64,000 bases of DNA from Hahellaceae bacterium (GTDB lineage: Bacteria > Pseudomonadota > Gammaproteobacteria > Pseudomonadales > Oleiphilaceae): the NCBI GenBank assembly GCA_016716085.1, contig JADJWY010000009.1, forward strand, positions 62,001 to 126,000. The letters run 5' to 3'. The position numbers and the translations under genes are program-made. Below the pieces are notes generated by a model. The model was not told where the DNA came from and made no database searches. It was given only the letters and a program-made list of their open reading frames with translations. Each line of letters opens with the position of its first letter. Within the stretch, counting starts at the first letter, position 1. Shown here in pieces: positions 50,383 to 59,516 of the stretch.

Positions 50383-53346
50383 TCACTCGGAAATGCTGCT
50401 CTCGGGCTCGTTTTGCTGGGCTTCCAGCAAGTGCTTGAATTGCTGGGGTTTTACCGGGTGGGAGATGAGATAGCCTTGAATCAGGTCGCAGGATTGTTCA
50501 CGTAAAAAGGCTAATTGCTGCTCTGTTTCGACGCCCTCGGCAATCACTTCCATTTCCAGGCTTTTGCCGAGGGAGACGATGGCCCGAATGATCGATGCAT
50601 CGCCAGGGTTGTCAGGTGCGTCCTTGACGAAGACGCGATCCACTTTTAATGCGTTGATTGGGAAGCGTTTAAGATAGGCCAGAGACGAATAGCCGGTCCC
50701 GAAGTCATCAATGGTAATCTGGATGCCATTTTCGCGCAGCCTTCCGAGTGTATAACGTGTGCGGGACAGGTTCTCCATCAACGCGCTTTCAGTCAGCTCA
50801 AGATCCAGTAGGGAGGCGGGTAATTCACTGTCGCGCAGCGTGCGTTCAACCAGTTCCACCAGGGTATCCTGCCGGAGTTGGTAGGCTGATACATTCACCG
50901 ATACACGAATGTCACCCAGTCCGGCCTGACGCCACTCGGCCGACTGCCGACAGGCGCGCAGGAGGACGGTTTCACCAATCGCAGCAATCAGGCCACTTTC
51001 TTCTGCCACTGGAATAAAATCGACCGGACTGATCAGGCCTCGCTCCGGGTGGTCCCATCTCACCAGGGCTTCTGCACCCACGATTCGCCCCGTTTTGAGC
51101 GAGAATTGAGGTTGGTAGTACACATCCAGCTGGTCTTTCTGCAGGCCCCGGCGCAGTTCGGTTTCGACGTCCAGTCGTTGACTGGTCAGCGATTGCAGGC
51201 GGCGACTGTAGAACTCAACCGTGCTACCGCCGACATATTTAGCCTGACGCACGGCGATATTCACTTGTTGCATGAGCAGCTGGATTTCACGGCCGTTGCG
51301 GGGGGCCAGGGTGACGCCCAGCGACACGGCAACAAACAGCTCCTGCCCATTGATCAGGAAAGGGACTTTCAGATCATCGAGCAACCTGTCGCAGTAGACT
51401 TTAACGATGTCTTCCTGCGCAAAGGACAGCAGCACGGTAAACTCATCACTGCCCAGCCGCGCAACGGATTCAGCATCCTGTGATGCGCGGGAGATTCTCA
51501 GCGCCATTTGTTTGAGGAGTTCGTCGCCGAGATCATGGCCGAGTCCCTCGTTAACCTGTCGGAAGCGGTCAATATCAATCAGGATCAGGGCGATGCCTCC
51601 GCCTTCTTCATCGCGCAGACGGTTGAGAAGTTTGTGCAGACGATCGCGGAAAAGTACCCGGTTAGCCAGGCCGGTCAGGTCGTCATAGTTCAGTAGGTAA
51701 TGTAATTTGTCATCGGTGACCTTTTTGTCCGTCATGTCACCAAACAGGCCGGTGTAATGTGTGATATTTCCGTCTTCATCACTGATGGCTTTCAGCTGAA
51801 GTGATGCGATGAAGTAGTCGCCACCGACACGCTTCTCGTAGAGCTCTCCCTCCCAGGCGCCACTGTTGTTCAACGACTCCTGGATACGCCGGGCCACCTG
51901 ACGTTTCTGAGGGGTATGACTGACCTCCAGGATGGGCTGGCCCAGAATCTCGTCAAGACTGCAGCCTGTGAGCCGACTGAACGCGCGGTTGGCCGTGAGA
52001 AAGCGAAACTGTGCATCCAGCGCGAAAATCCCCTCACTGGTGGTATCAAAGAAGGACTTGGCCAGCAGTAAGGCTTCGTTTCGTTTCCGTTCTTCTGTGA
52101 TGTCCCGCCGTGTGCCGAGCATACGGGTCACACGGCCAGTCGTTTGGTTGAAGGCAACCGGCTTGCCCCGGTCTTCGATCCAGATTTCATCCTGATCCGG
52201 CAGTTTGACGGGGTACTGCACACGGTAAAACGTTGTGTAGCCTTTCAGGCAGCGAATCATGGTCAGACGAATCTGGCGAAGATGCTCTTCCGGTATCATG
52301 GCATGCATCTGGCGAACGAAATCAGCGGTACTCATTTCCTTGAGTCCAAAGGCCTTGTGGAAAAAGGACTGGTAGATCGTGTTGTGTTCAATATCCCAGT
52401 CCCACAGCGAGAGTTCAGCCGCCTCGATCGCTTGTGATAAGCGTGACTGACTCTTCACCAGCGCCCGACTGATACTTTTCCGCAGCGCCCCTTGCTGGCC
52501 AAGTTCGGCATTCAGTTCTGCGATCTGAGTCGTTTTATCCGCCAGGGTGTGTTCGAGTTGGCGCAGTGCGTGACGCACATGTTTTTCGCGCTGCCCGGCC
52601 AGCCGGTTTTCTTCAGTCAGTTGAGTGCAGCGTTGCGCGGTTGCGTGATAGAGCACCTCCTGATCCCTGATGCGGCCGGCAAGCTCCAGCTGCTGCTGTC
52701 GTTCCTCACGCAGACGGCGATAGCCCAGGATGGCGATGGATCCGTGCATGAGTGTCAGCAATGCCAGTGACATCACCAGCTCCGCTGAAATGAACTCAGG
52801 ATGCAGCGACAGGACGGTGAATGCCCACAGGACGGGGATAGACATCAGGCCCAGTAGCGCCAGCGTCCAGGTTGCCATCCACAAGCTGAGCAGCGTCACT
52901 GCGACGAAGAGGAAGGGCATGAGTTCGCGAACGTCCGCCAGACTCAGCGGTTCGCAGTAAAAGGCTACGCCGAAACCGCCGATGACCGCCAGGCTGAGAA
53001 TCAGCGCGTGGTAGCTATGGGATAGCCAGGTCACGTGTTGGGACAAATGGGCAGAGGAGGGATCCAGCCGGTTTCTGAGCATCGCGTGGAAGAGGCTGAA
53101 CGCACTGGTCATCAAAATGCCGGGAATCAGTATCGCAGCCAGAGCCTGAGGTGTCGTCTTAAATGCGATAAAGCTGCCCAGAGTTACCCAGCAACCGAGC
53201 ATCAGGGCGAGTCCGGACGGCAGGCACTCGCCGAGTTGCTTCAGCTGGAAATAGCGGATCGCCAACGGTGCGGAAAGGGATGCCTCAGGAAAGGGAGCGA
53301 GGTCAGACGGTGGAGAATACTGCTTACTACGACTGCTGGCCGACAT
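50383..53346 (-). CDS. Membrane PAS-GGDEF-EAL protein with degenerate GGDEF site
   Basis: This 987-residue protein has about six spans in residues 45-215, a coiled coil (215-300), two PAS/PAC regions (about 305-430 and 435-560), a GGDEF domain and an EAL domain. The cyclase site reads VARLGSDEFTVLL, with Ser replacing the second Gly, so diguanylate cyclase activity is doubtful. The EAL domain is intact: YYQPQFSLKTGRIVGAEALVRW, LELTESALMEN, IDDFGTGYSSLAYLK and IAEGVETEQQ. It is therefore probably a c-di-GMP phosphodiesterase. Confidence 0.92.
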   Translation of the reverse strand: MSASSRSKQYSPPSDLAPFPEASLSAPLAIRYFQLKQLGECLPSGLALMLGCWVTLGSFIAFKTTPQALAAILIPGILMTSAFSLFHAMLRNRLDPSSAHLSQHVTWLSHSYHALILSLAVIGGFGVAFYCEPLSLADVRELMPFLFVAVTLLSLWMATWTLALLGLMSIPVLWAFTVLSLHPEFISAELVMSLALLTLMHGSIAILGYRRLREERQQQLELAGRIRDQEVLYHATAQRCTQLTEENRLAGQREKHVRHALRQLEHTLADKTTQIAELNAELGQQGALRKSISRALVKSQSRLSQAIEAAELSLWDWDIEHNTIYQSFFHKAFGLKEMSTADFVRQMHAMIPEEHLRQIRLTMIRCLKGYTTFYRVQYPVKLPDQDEIWIEDRGKPVAFNQTTGRVTRMLGTRRDITEERKRNEALLLAKSFFDTTSEGIFALDAQFRFLTANRAFSRLTGCSLDEILGQPILEVSHTPQKRQVARRIQESLNNSGAWEGELYEKRVGGDYFIASLQLKAISDEDGNITHYTGLFGDMTDKKVTDDKLHYLLNYDDLTGLANRVLFRDRLHKLLNRLRDEEGGGIALILIDIDRFRQVNEGLGHDLGDELLKQMALRISRASQDAESVARLGSDEFTVLLSFAQEDIVKVYCDRLLDDLKVPFLINGQELFVAVSLGVTLAPRNGREIQLLMQQVNIAVRQAKYVGGSTVEFYSRRLQSLTSQRLDVETELRRGLQKDQLDVYYQPQFSLKTGRIVGAEALVRWDHPERGLISPVDFIPVAEESGLIAAIGETVLLRACRQSAEWRQAGLGDIRVSVNVSAYQLRQDTLVELVERTLRDSELPASLLDLELTESALMENLSRTRYTLGRLRENGIQITIDDFGTGYSSLAYLKRFPINALKVDRVFVKDAPDNPGDASIIRAIVSLGKSLEMEVIAEGVETEQQLAFLREQSCDLIQGYLISHPVKPQQFKHLLEAQQNEPESSISE

Positions 53347-53604
53347 GACGGTGACTGGCTGGTAATCTGCTCAAGTCCCTCCATGGGCTTACTACGGGAT
53401 TCCTGTTACTCTACGTGACCCCGAGAAACTACCGGGGGACTACTGGTTACGTGTCACCCGTCAGAGCGTAACTCACGGCGACAGGCTGATCAAAAAGTGC
53501 ACTAAAAAGCCTTTGTAACTACTTGTTATTATTGGGATTAAATAGGATATTGGCTTCAGAGGCAAGAGGTCTGCTGCCAATTTGCGACAAAACTGGGAAA
53601 AAAC
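53347..53604. other. Divergent region between GGDEF/EAL gene and uvrD
   Basis: This 258-base gap holds promoters for both genes. I found no LexA site of the CTGT-N8-ACAG type. No small gene is evident. Confidence 0.4.
53523..53551 (+). promoter_or_regulatory. Candidate sigma-70 promoter of uvrD
   Basis: TTGTTA (53523-53528) and GATATT (53546-53551) are 17 bases apart, each matching four of six consensus bases, 54 bases before the uvrD start. Confidence 0.4.
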
Positions 53605-55776
53605 ATGGACTTTATGCAACAGGTGGCGTCGCTGAATGCCCCCCAGCAGCAGGCTGTCACTGCCGAATCACCTAATCTGCTAGTCCTTGCCGGCGCGGGC
53701 AGTGGCAAGACACGGGTACTGGTTCACCGTATGGCCTGGTTAATGCACGAAATGGGAGTGAACCCCTCGGCCTTGCTGGCGGTGACTTTCACCAACAAAG
53801 CCGCACGCGAAATGCGTCACCGGGTTGAAGCCTTATTGAAGACGCCTACGCAGGGACTTTGGCTGGGAACCTTTCACAGCCTGGCCCACCGGTTTCTGCG
53901 CGCGCATTGGCGTGACGTCGATCTGCCGCAGAATTTTCAGGTCATCGACAGTGATGACCAGCTTCGTCTGATTAAACGGGTACTGCGCGAACTGCAGCTG
54001 GACGAGGCCAAATGGCCGCCCCGCCAGTCACAGTCCTTCATTAATGGGGAAAAAGACGAAGGACGGCGCCCCAACCAGAGTGATCCAGGGGGAGATTTGT
54101 GGCTGAAAACCCAGCTGCGTATCTACAGTCATTACGAAACCCTGTGCCAACGGTCAGGGCTGGTCGATTTTGGTGAGTTGCTGTTACGTTCCCACGAGTT
54201 GTGGCTGCGCAATCCAGCTGTGTTGCGCCATTACCAGCAACGCTTCCGTCATATTCTGGTGGATGAATTCCAGGATACCAATACGGTGCAATATGCCTGG
54301 CTGCGTATGCTCAGCGGCGGCCTCGTTCCGGTGACGGTCGTGGGGGATGATGACCAGAGTATCTATGGCTGGCGTGGGGCCAAAATTGAAAACATTCAGC
54401 GTTTCCAGGACGATTTCGCGCCCGCCGAACTGATTCGACTGGAGCAAAACTATCGCTCCACCGGAACGATTTTGAAGGCTGCAAACAGTGTGATTGCGCT
54501 GAACCCTGGCCGTTTGGGTAAAACCTTGTGGACGGAGTTGGACGAAGGCGCGCCGATCGACCTGTATTCCGCATTTAACGAACAGGATGAGGCCTCGTTT
54601 GTGGTCGATCGCATCCGTAAGGCGCTGGCAGATGGCCAGCGTCTGTCTGAAATGGCCATTCTCTACCGTTCCAACGTGCAGTCCCGGGTGTTGGAGGAAC
54701 ACCTGGTGCGCCATCAGGTTCCCTATCGGATTTACGGTGGATTGCGTTTCTACGACCGTCTGGAGATCAAGAACGCCGTGGCCTACCTCCGTTTGATTCG
54801 CTATCGCGAAGATGACGCGGCCTTTGAGCGTGTCGTCAACGTGCCGCCCCGCGGGTTGGGGCAGAAGAGCCTCGATACGCTGCGGGAGACCGCGCGTGAT
54901 CAGGGAATTCCCTTGTATCAGGCGACTCGCCAGCTGCTGGCGCATGGCGGGCTAAAAGGCAAAGCGGCCAGTGGCGTCAATACATTGTTTGCGCTGCTGG
55001 ATTCGCTTGCGGAAAAGGCGACACAGGTGAACCTGCCAGACCTGGTGCGCGAGATGCTGGAAAAAACCGGGCTTTTGGATTTTCATGCCAATGAAAAAGG
55101 CGATAAAGGCGAGGCACGTAAGGATAACCTTCTGGAGCTTATCAATGCGGTGAGTGAGGTGGCGAACGAAGGGGAAAATCCGCTTGACGAGTTTCTGGCA
55201 CAAGCGGCGCTGGACGCAGGCGAGCAGCAGGCCGCCGCCGATCAGGATGCTGTACAGTTAATGACGCTTCACTCTGCAAAAGGACTGGAGTTTCCGACGG
55301 TGTATCTGGTTGGTATGGAGGAGTCGCTCTTTCCTCACGCGATGGCTCTGGAAGAGGCGGGACGTCTGGAAGAGGAGCGGCGGCTTTGTTACGTCGGGTT
55401 GACGCGGGCCATGAAACAACTGGTGTTGACCCATGCCGAGTGCCGACGCCTCTATGGGCAAGACAAATATCAGCCTCTGTCCCGCTTCGTGCGGGAAATT
55501 CCCTCTGATCTGGTGCGTGAAGTGCGGTTGCGCAGTCAGATCAGCCGACCGGCGCCCTGGGCTGCAACGACGTCGGCGAAATCGTTTGCTACGGCGCAGA
55601 CGACCAACGAATCCGGTTTTCGCCTGGGGCAGCGCGTTGCCCATGCCAAATTTGGTGAAGGGGTGGTGCTTGGGTTTGAAGGGAGCGGTGCTCATCAGCG
55701 AATTCAGGTGAATTTTCTGGAGCAGGGGAGCAAGTGGTTGATATTATCCTATGCGAAGCTCGAAAACCTCGAATGA
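53605..55776 (+). CDS. uvrD: DNA helicase II UvrD
   Basis: UvrD is the 3'-5' helicase of nucleotide excision and mismatch repair. The 723-residue product has P-loop GAGSGKT at 30-36, AVTFTNKAAREMRHRV, GTFHSLAHRFLRAHW, motif II ILVDEFQDTN, GDDDQSIYGWRGA, LEQNYRSTGTILKAAN, MTLHSAKGLEFPTVYLVGMEE and VGLTRAMKQLVLTHAE. The C-terminal Tudor-like tail is present (FRLGQRVAHAKFGEGVVLGFEGSG), as expected for full UvrD. A second ATG four codons in is possible. Confidence 0.97.
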   Translation: MDFMQQVASLNAPQQQAVTAESPNLLVLAGAGSGKTRVLVHRMAWLMHEMGVNPSALLAVTFTNKAAREMRHRVEALLKTPTQGLWLGTFHSLAHRFLRAHWRDVDLPQNFQVIDSDDQLRLIKRVLRELQLDEAKWPPRQSQSFINGEKDEGRRPNQSDPGGDLWLKTQLRIYSHYETLCQRSGLVDFGELLLRSHELWLRNPAVLRHYQQRFRHILVDEFQDTNTVQYAWLRMLSGGLVPVTVVGDDDQSIYGWRGAKIENIQRFQDDFAPAELIRLEQNYRSTGTILKAANSVIALNPGRLGKTLWTELDEGAPIDLYSAFNEQDEASFVVDRIRKALADGQRLSEMAILYRSNVQSRVLEEHLVRHQVPYRIYGGLRFYDRLEIKNAVAYLRLIRYREDDAAFERVVNVPPRGLGQKSLDTLRETARDQGIPLYQATRQLLAHGGLKGKAASGVNTLFALLDSLAEKATQVNLPDLVREMLEKTGLLDFHANEKGDKGEARKDNLLELINAVSEVANEGENPLDEFLAQAALDAGEQQAAADQDAVQLMTLHSAKGLEFPTVYLVGMEESLFPHAMALEEAGRLEEERRLCYVGLTRAMKQLVLTHAECRRLYGQDKYQPLSRFVREIPSDLVREVRLRSQISRPAPWAATTSAKSFATAQTTNESGFRLGQRVAHAKFGEGVVLGFEGSGAHQRIQVNFLEQGSKWLILSYAKLENLE

Positions 55777-55809
55777 CCGAGATGACAAGAACGAAAAAGG
55801 AGTCCCCCA

Positions 55810-56955
55810 ATGTATACACGAAACGTCCTGAAAACCGGCGTCCTCGCCGGGAGTTTGACGCTGCTGGCGCTGGCACTGGCGGCCTGTGGCAGTGAGGAGA
55901 CCGGGGAGGCGGCGACCGCTTCCAGCCCGACAGCGACCAGCACCGCACCTGCCCCGGCGGCCAAAACTGAAATCCACTGGAAGCTGGTGACCTCCTGGCC
56001 TAAGAACTTTCCAGGGTTAGGGGAAGCACCGGAACACTTCGCTGAGTTTGTCGATAAAATGAGCGATGGTCGCCTGAAGATCAAAGTGTATGGCGCGGGC
56101 GAACTGGTGCCGGCACTTGAAGTGTTTGATGCTGTTTCTCAGGGGACTGCCGAAGCGGGCCATGGGGCGGCCTATTATTGGAAAGGTAAAGTGCCTGCTG
56201 CTCAATTCTTCAGTTCGGTGCCTTTTGGTCTGAATGCGCAGGAGATTAACAGCTGGATCACCTATGGTGGCGGTATGGAGCTTTGGAAAAGCCTGTATGA
56301 GCCATTCGGTGTTGTGCCCATGCTTGGGGGCAACACAGGTGTGCAGATGGGGGGCTGGTTCAATAAGGAAATCAACTCTCTGGATGACCTGAAAGGCCTG
56401 AAAATGCGAATTCCGGGGTTGGGGGGTGAAGTGCTGCAGCGGGCAGGCGGAACGGCGGTGCAGTTACCGGGAGGCGAGATTTTTACAGCGCTTCAGACCG
56501 GCACAATTGATGCCACGGAATGGGTCGGACCTTATAACGACCTGGCATTTGGTCTGCATAAAGCGGCTAAATTCTACTATTACCCAGGATGGCATGAGCC
56601 AGGCACCGCGCTGGAATTTTCCTTCAACAAAAAAGCATTGGAAGCCTTGCCTTCAGATCTCCAGGCCATCGTCGAAACGGCGGCACGTCGTGTGAACCAG
56701 GATATGCTGGACGAATACACCTTCCGCAATAACACTGCACTGGAAGAGTTGGTCGATACCCACCACGTGATCGTCAAGGCGTTTCCTGCCGATGTGTTGA
56801 AGGCCTTACAGGGTATTTCCGAGCAGGCGCTCAAAGAAATGGCTGAAAGCGATCCTCACATACGCAAGGTGTATGACTCCTACGAAACCTTCCGCGAAAA
56901 TGTGATCAAATATCACGAAATTTCCGAGAAGTCCTACATCAACGCGCGTTCCTGA
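55810..56955 (+). CDS. dctP: TRAP transporter substrate-binding protein DctP (2-oxo acid-type)
   Basis: This 381-residue receptor has a lipoprotein signal (LTLLALALAAC) and an Ala/Ser/Thr/Pro linker. The binding domain shows WKLVTSWPKNFPGLG, RMIP-like KMRIPGLGGEVLQRAGG, LPGGEIFTALQTGTIDATEWVGPYND and YYYPGWHEPGT, a pattern close to TakP-type receptors for pyruvate and branched-chain 2-oxo acids. The conserved Arg of RIPG usually binds the carboxylate. Branched-chain 2-oxo acids would fit the valine genes, but that is inference. The gene follows uvrD and faces the dctQM set head to head. Confidence 0.9.
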   Translation: MYTRNVLKTGVLAGSLTLLALALAACGSEETGEAATASSPTATSTAPAPAAKTEIHWKLVTSWPKNFPGLGEAPEHFAEFVDKMSDGRLKIKVYGAGELVPALEVFDAVSQGTAEAGHGAAYYWKGKVPAAQFFSSVPFGLNAQEINSWITYGGGMELWKSLYEPFGVVPMLGGNTGVQMGGWFNKEINSLDDLKGLKMRIPGLGGEVLQRAGGTAVQLPGGEIFTALQTGTIDATEWVGPYNDLAFGLHKAAKFYYYPGWHEPGTALEFSFNKKALEALPSDLQAIVETAARRVNQDMLDEYTFRNNTALEELVDTHHVIVKAFPADVLKALQGISEQALKEMAESDPHIRKVYDSYETFRENVIKYHEISEKSYINARS

Positions 56956-56959
56956 GCGA

Positions 56960-57355
56960 TCATTGACCGGGCAGGCTGCGGATGCGGCCTGCTTCGTCAA
57001 TCGATACCAGAATAAACGTCCCCTCTGTCACCTTTCGACTGTCAGTCTGATTGTGGTCGCGTGTCCAGACTTCGATTTGAATGTGCACCGAGCTATTTCC
57101 CATTTGCTGAACCTGTCCGAAAAAGCTTAACTCGGCCCCGACCCTCACGGGAGACAGGAAATCGAGTTTACTGATCGAGACCGTTGCTGTCCGGCCTTTC
57201 GCCACGCGCCCCGCCAGGCTGCTGGCTGCCAGATCCATCTGCGAAACCAGCCATCCCGCATAGATATCGCGATTCTGATTCGTATCTTTTTCCAGCGCGA
57301 TGATGCGTAAGAGTAATTCTCCGGCAGTGATAACGTCGTCATCGTCTTCTGACAT
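56960..57355 (-). CDS. Acyl-CoA thioesterase, hotdog family (YciA-like)
   Basis: This 131-residue thioesterase has the YciA/BACH-type pattern: DIYAGWLVSQMDLAASSLAGRVAKG with the catalytic Asp, TVSISKLDFLSPVRVGAELSFFG and SSVHIQIEVWTRD. It cleaves acyl-CoA esters, probably short to medium chain. The start at 57355 has GGGGGGCTCC nearby on the plus strand, giving GGAG on the message. It lies 43 bases after dctM on the same strand, an unusual partner for TRAP genes. Confidence 0.9.
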   Translation of the reverse strand: MSEDDDDVITAGELLLRIIALEKDTNQNRDIYAGWLVSQMDLAASSLAGRVAKGRTATVSISKLDFLSPVRVGAELSFFGQVQQMGNSSVHIQIEVWTRDHNQTDSRKVTEGTFILVSIDEAGRIRSLPGQ

Positions 57356-57398
57356 GGGGGGCTCCTTTTTATTGTCTGTCTTATTGTTGAGGTCTGTC

Positions 57399-58772
57399 TC
57401 AGTTGTAGATGATATCCGGTAACCATGTGGCCAGCTCAGGCCAAAGTGCAACGAGAAACATCATGGCGATCTGAATCAGGATAAACGGTGCTACGCCACG
57501 GTAAATGGCTGTCGTCTTGATGGTTGCGGGGGCGACGCCACGTAAATAGAAAAGGGAAAAGCCAAACGGTGGCGTTAGGAAAGAGGTTTGCAAATTCAGG
57601 CCAATCATGATGCCCAGCCACACCGGATCAACCCCCATCGCCAGGAGGACGGGGCCGACAATGGGGACGACGACGAAGGTGATCTCGATGAAGTCCAGAA
57701 TAAAGCCCAGCAGGAAGATCACCAGCATCACCACCAGTACGGCAGATGCCGCCCCGCCGGGGAGATGGCTGAACAAGGACTTGATCAGCTCGTCACCGCC
57801 ATAGGCGCGGAAGACCAACGAAAACAGTGTAGCCCCGATCAATATCATGAACACCATACACGTGACTTTCAGCGTGCTGCTGCAAACCTCGGAGAGAATG
57901 GCGACGGAGAGTTTACGTTTCATCGCCGCCAGCAGTATCGCACCGGCAGCACCAACGCCTGCCGCCTCTGTCGGTGTCGCGACGCCGGTCAGGATAGAGC
58001 CCAGCACCACAATAATCAGGGTCAGTGGGGGCAGTAACTCTGCCAGGATTCCCGATGTCTCCTGCTGTGCAGCCTGATCTTCAGCATGTCGGGGCATGCG
58101 TTTGGGGTTCAGTATGGCCACGGCCCAAAGGTAAACCATGTAAAACAGCACCAGGAGAAATCCGGGAATGATCGCTCCGACAAAAAGGTCGCCAACTGAA
58201 ACGGTTTCTGGATTAAAGATCCCCATGTCCCGTTGTGCCTGCTGGTAGGCACTGGAGAGCACATCGCCCAGTAAAACCAGAACGATCGAAGGTGGGATGA
58301 TTTGACCCAGCGTACCGGTCGCGCAGATGGTGCCCGTTGCAATGGCGGGATCATAGCCCCGTTTGAGCATGGTTGGCAGTGAAATCAGCCCCATCGTCAC
58401 CACGGTTGCCCCGACAATACCGGTGCTGGCGGCAAGCAGTGCCCCCACTACGGCGACGGAAATGCCCAGACCTCCCGGCAGGCGGTTAAAAAGGCGCGCC
58501 ATGCTTTCCAGCAGACCTTCGGCAATTTTGGACTGCTGTAACATGCCACCCATAAACACAAAGAGTGGAACAGCCAGTAAGGTCTGGTTACCCATCAGTC
58601 CATAGAGGCGATTCGAAATCGCCTGCAGGTAGCTTGCATCGAATACGCCCGTGGACGCCCCAACAGCCGCAAAGATCAGCGCGACACCTCCCAGTGAAAA
58701 TGCCACCGGGTAGCCACTCATCAATACCAGGCAGGCGACCAGAAACATGAGCAAAGGGATGAACTCGATCAT
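57399..58772 (-). CDS. dctM: TRAP transporter large permease DctM
   Basis: This 457-residue inner-membrane protein is the sodium-coupled translocation subunit. It has about 12 spans, with family blocks LMGNQTLLAVPLFVFMGGMLQQS, MARLFNRLPGGLGISVAVVGALLAASTGIVGATVVTMG, SIVLVLLGD and the late QTSFLTPPFGFSLFYLRGVAP motif. It overlaps dctQ by 4 bases. Confidence 0.95.
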   Translation of the reverse strand: MIEFIPLLMFLVACLVLMSGYPVAFSLGGVALIFAAVGASTGVFDASYLQAISNRLYGLMGNQTLLAVPLFVFMGGMLQQSKIAEGLLESMARLFNRLPGGLGISVAVVGALLAASTGIVGATVVTMGLISLPTMLKRGYDPAIATGTICATGTLGQIIPPSIVLVLLGDVLSSAYQQAQRDMGIFNPETVSVGDLFVGAIIPGFLLVLFYMVYLWAVAILNPKRMPRHAEDQAAQQETSGILAELLPPLTLIIVVLGSILTGVATPTEAAGVGAAGAILLAAMKRKLSVAILSEVCSSTLKVTCMVFMILIGATLFSLVFRAYGGDELIKSLFSHLPGGAASAVLVVMLVIFLLGFILDFIEITFVVVPIVGPVLLAMGVDPVWLGIMIGLNLQTSFLTPPFGFSLFYLRGVAPATIKTTAIYRGVAPFILIQIAMMFLVALWPELATWLPDIIYN

Positions 58773-59332
58773 GGCTGTCCCCCTCCTGCTATCGTCCGAT
58801 TTAAGCTCAACTCCGGTGTCTCGCCAACGCTCAGGAAATAGATTTGCCGCCCGATATCCAGCAAGACCTGCAGGACGAGTAGTCCTACCATGACCGGGAT
58901 CAGGGATTTAAGCAGGTAGACATAAGGCAGTCCGCCTGCCTCCTGGGAGGTCTCCATCGACCGCCAGGACAGTGCCGCATAGTCCAGACTCTCCCAGCCG
59001 ATAAACAGCATCATGGGGAGAAGTAACGTCAGCCCACCGACGATATTGACCCAGGCTTTACCTTTAGCCGACAGTCGCTGATAGAGGATGTCGACCCGCA
59101 CGTGCTCGTCCATTTCCATCGTGAAGGCCATGCCCAGCATAAAAATGATCGCATGAACATACATCACGCCCTCTTGCAGCGCTGGAGAGCTGATGGCAAA
59201 CACGTAGCGCAGAATGACGATGGCCAGTGTGCCGATGACCATCAGCAGATTTAGCCAGGCCAAGCCGACGCCACTGCGTCGGATCATTTGGCTGGCGGTA
59301 ACAAATGTAGAGGCGAAATCCTGGGCGCGCAT
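58769..59332 (-). CDS. dctQ: TRAP transporter small permease DctQ
   Basis: This 187-residue protein has four spans (LMVIGTLAIVILRYVFAI, ALQEGVMYVHAIIFMLGMAFTM, NIVGGLTLLLPMMLFIGWESLDY and SLIPVMVGLLVLQVLLDIG) and the DctQ block DEHVRVDILYQRLSAKGKAWVNI. It is the first gene of the dctQ-dctM-thioesterase unit. It is divergent from pstS. Confidence 0.94.
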   Translation of the reverse strand: MRAQDFASTFVTASQMIRRSGVGLAWLNLLMVIGTLAIVILRYVFAISSPALQEGVMYVHAIIFMLGMAFTMEMDEHVRVDILYQRLSAKGKAWVNIVGGLTLLLPMMLFIGWESLDYAALSWRSMETSQEAGGLPYVYLLKSLIPVMVGLLVLQVLLDIGRQIYFLSVGETPELSLNRTIAGGGQP

Positions 59333-59439
59333 CCGTTTTGGCCATTGAGCGAAAGGTTGTGTTTGTTCCGGCTATGTTAACCGCAGACGTTGCCTTAGCC
59401 AAAAGATAACGTGCAAGGGTGTGCAAAATGTGACTTTGC

Positions 59440-59457
59440 CTGTCATATTGTTGTCAC
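59440..59457 (+). promoter_or_regulatory. Pho box before pstS
   Basis: CTGTCAT-ATTG-TTGTCAC matches the PhoB-binding direct repeat (CTGTCAT, 4-base spacer, CTGTCAY) at all but one base of the repeats. A -10 like TAGAGT is at 59468-59473, ten bases on, the usual Pho promoter layout. Confidence 0.85.
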
Positions 59458-59516
59458 ATAGCGTGGTTAGAGTGAGCGCATCTGGAAACAAACTGAACAA
59501 CGAGGAGTTGAATTCC

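Noticed and set aside
53347..53604. LexA (SOS) box before uvrD
   Set aside because: E. coli uvrD has one, but I found no CTGT-N8-ACAG-type palindrome in this gap.
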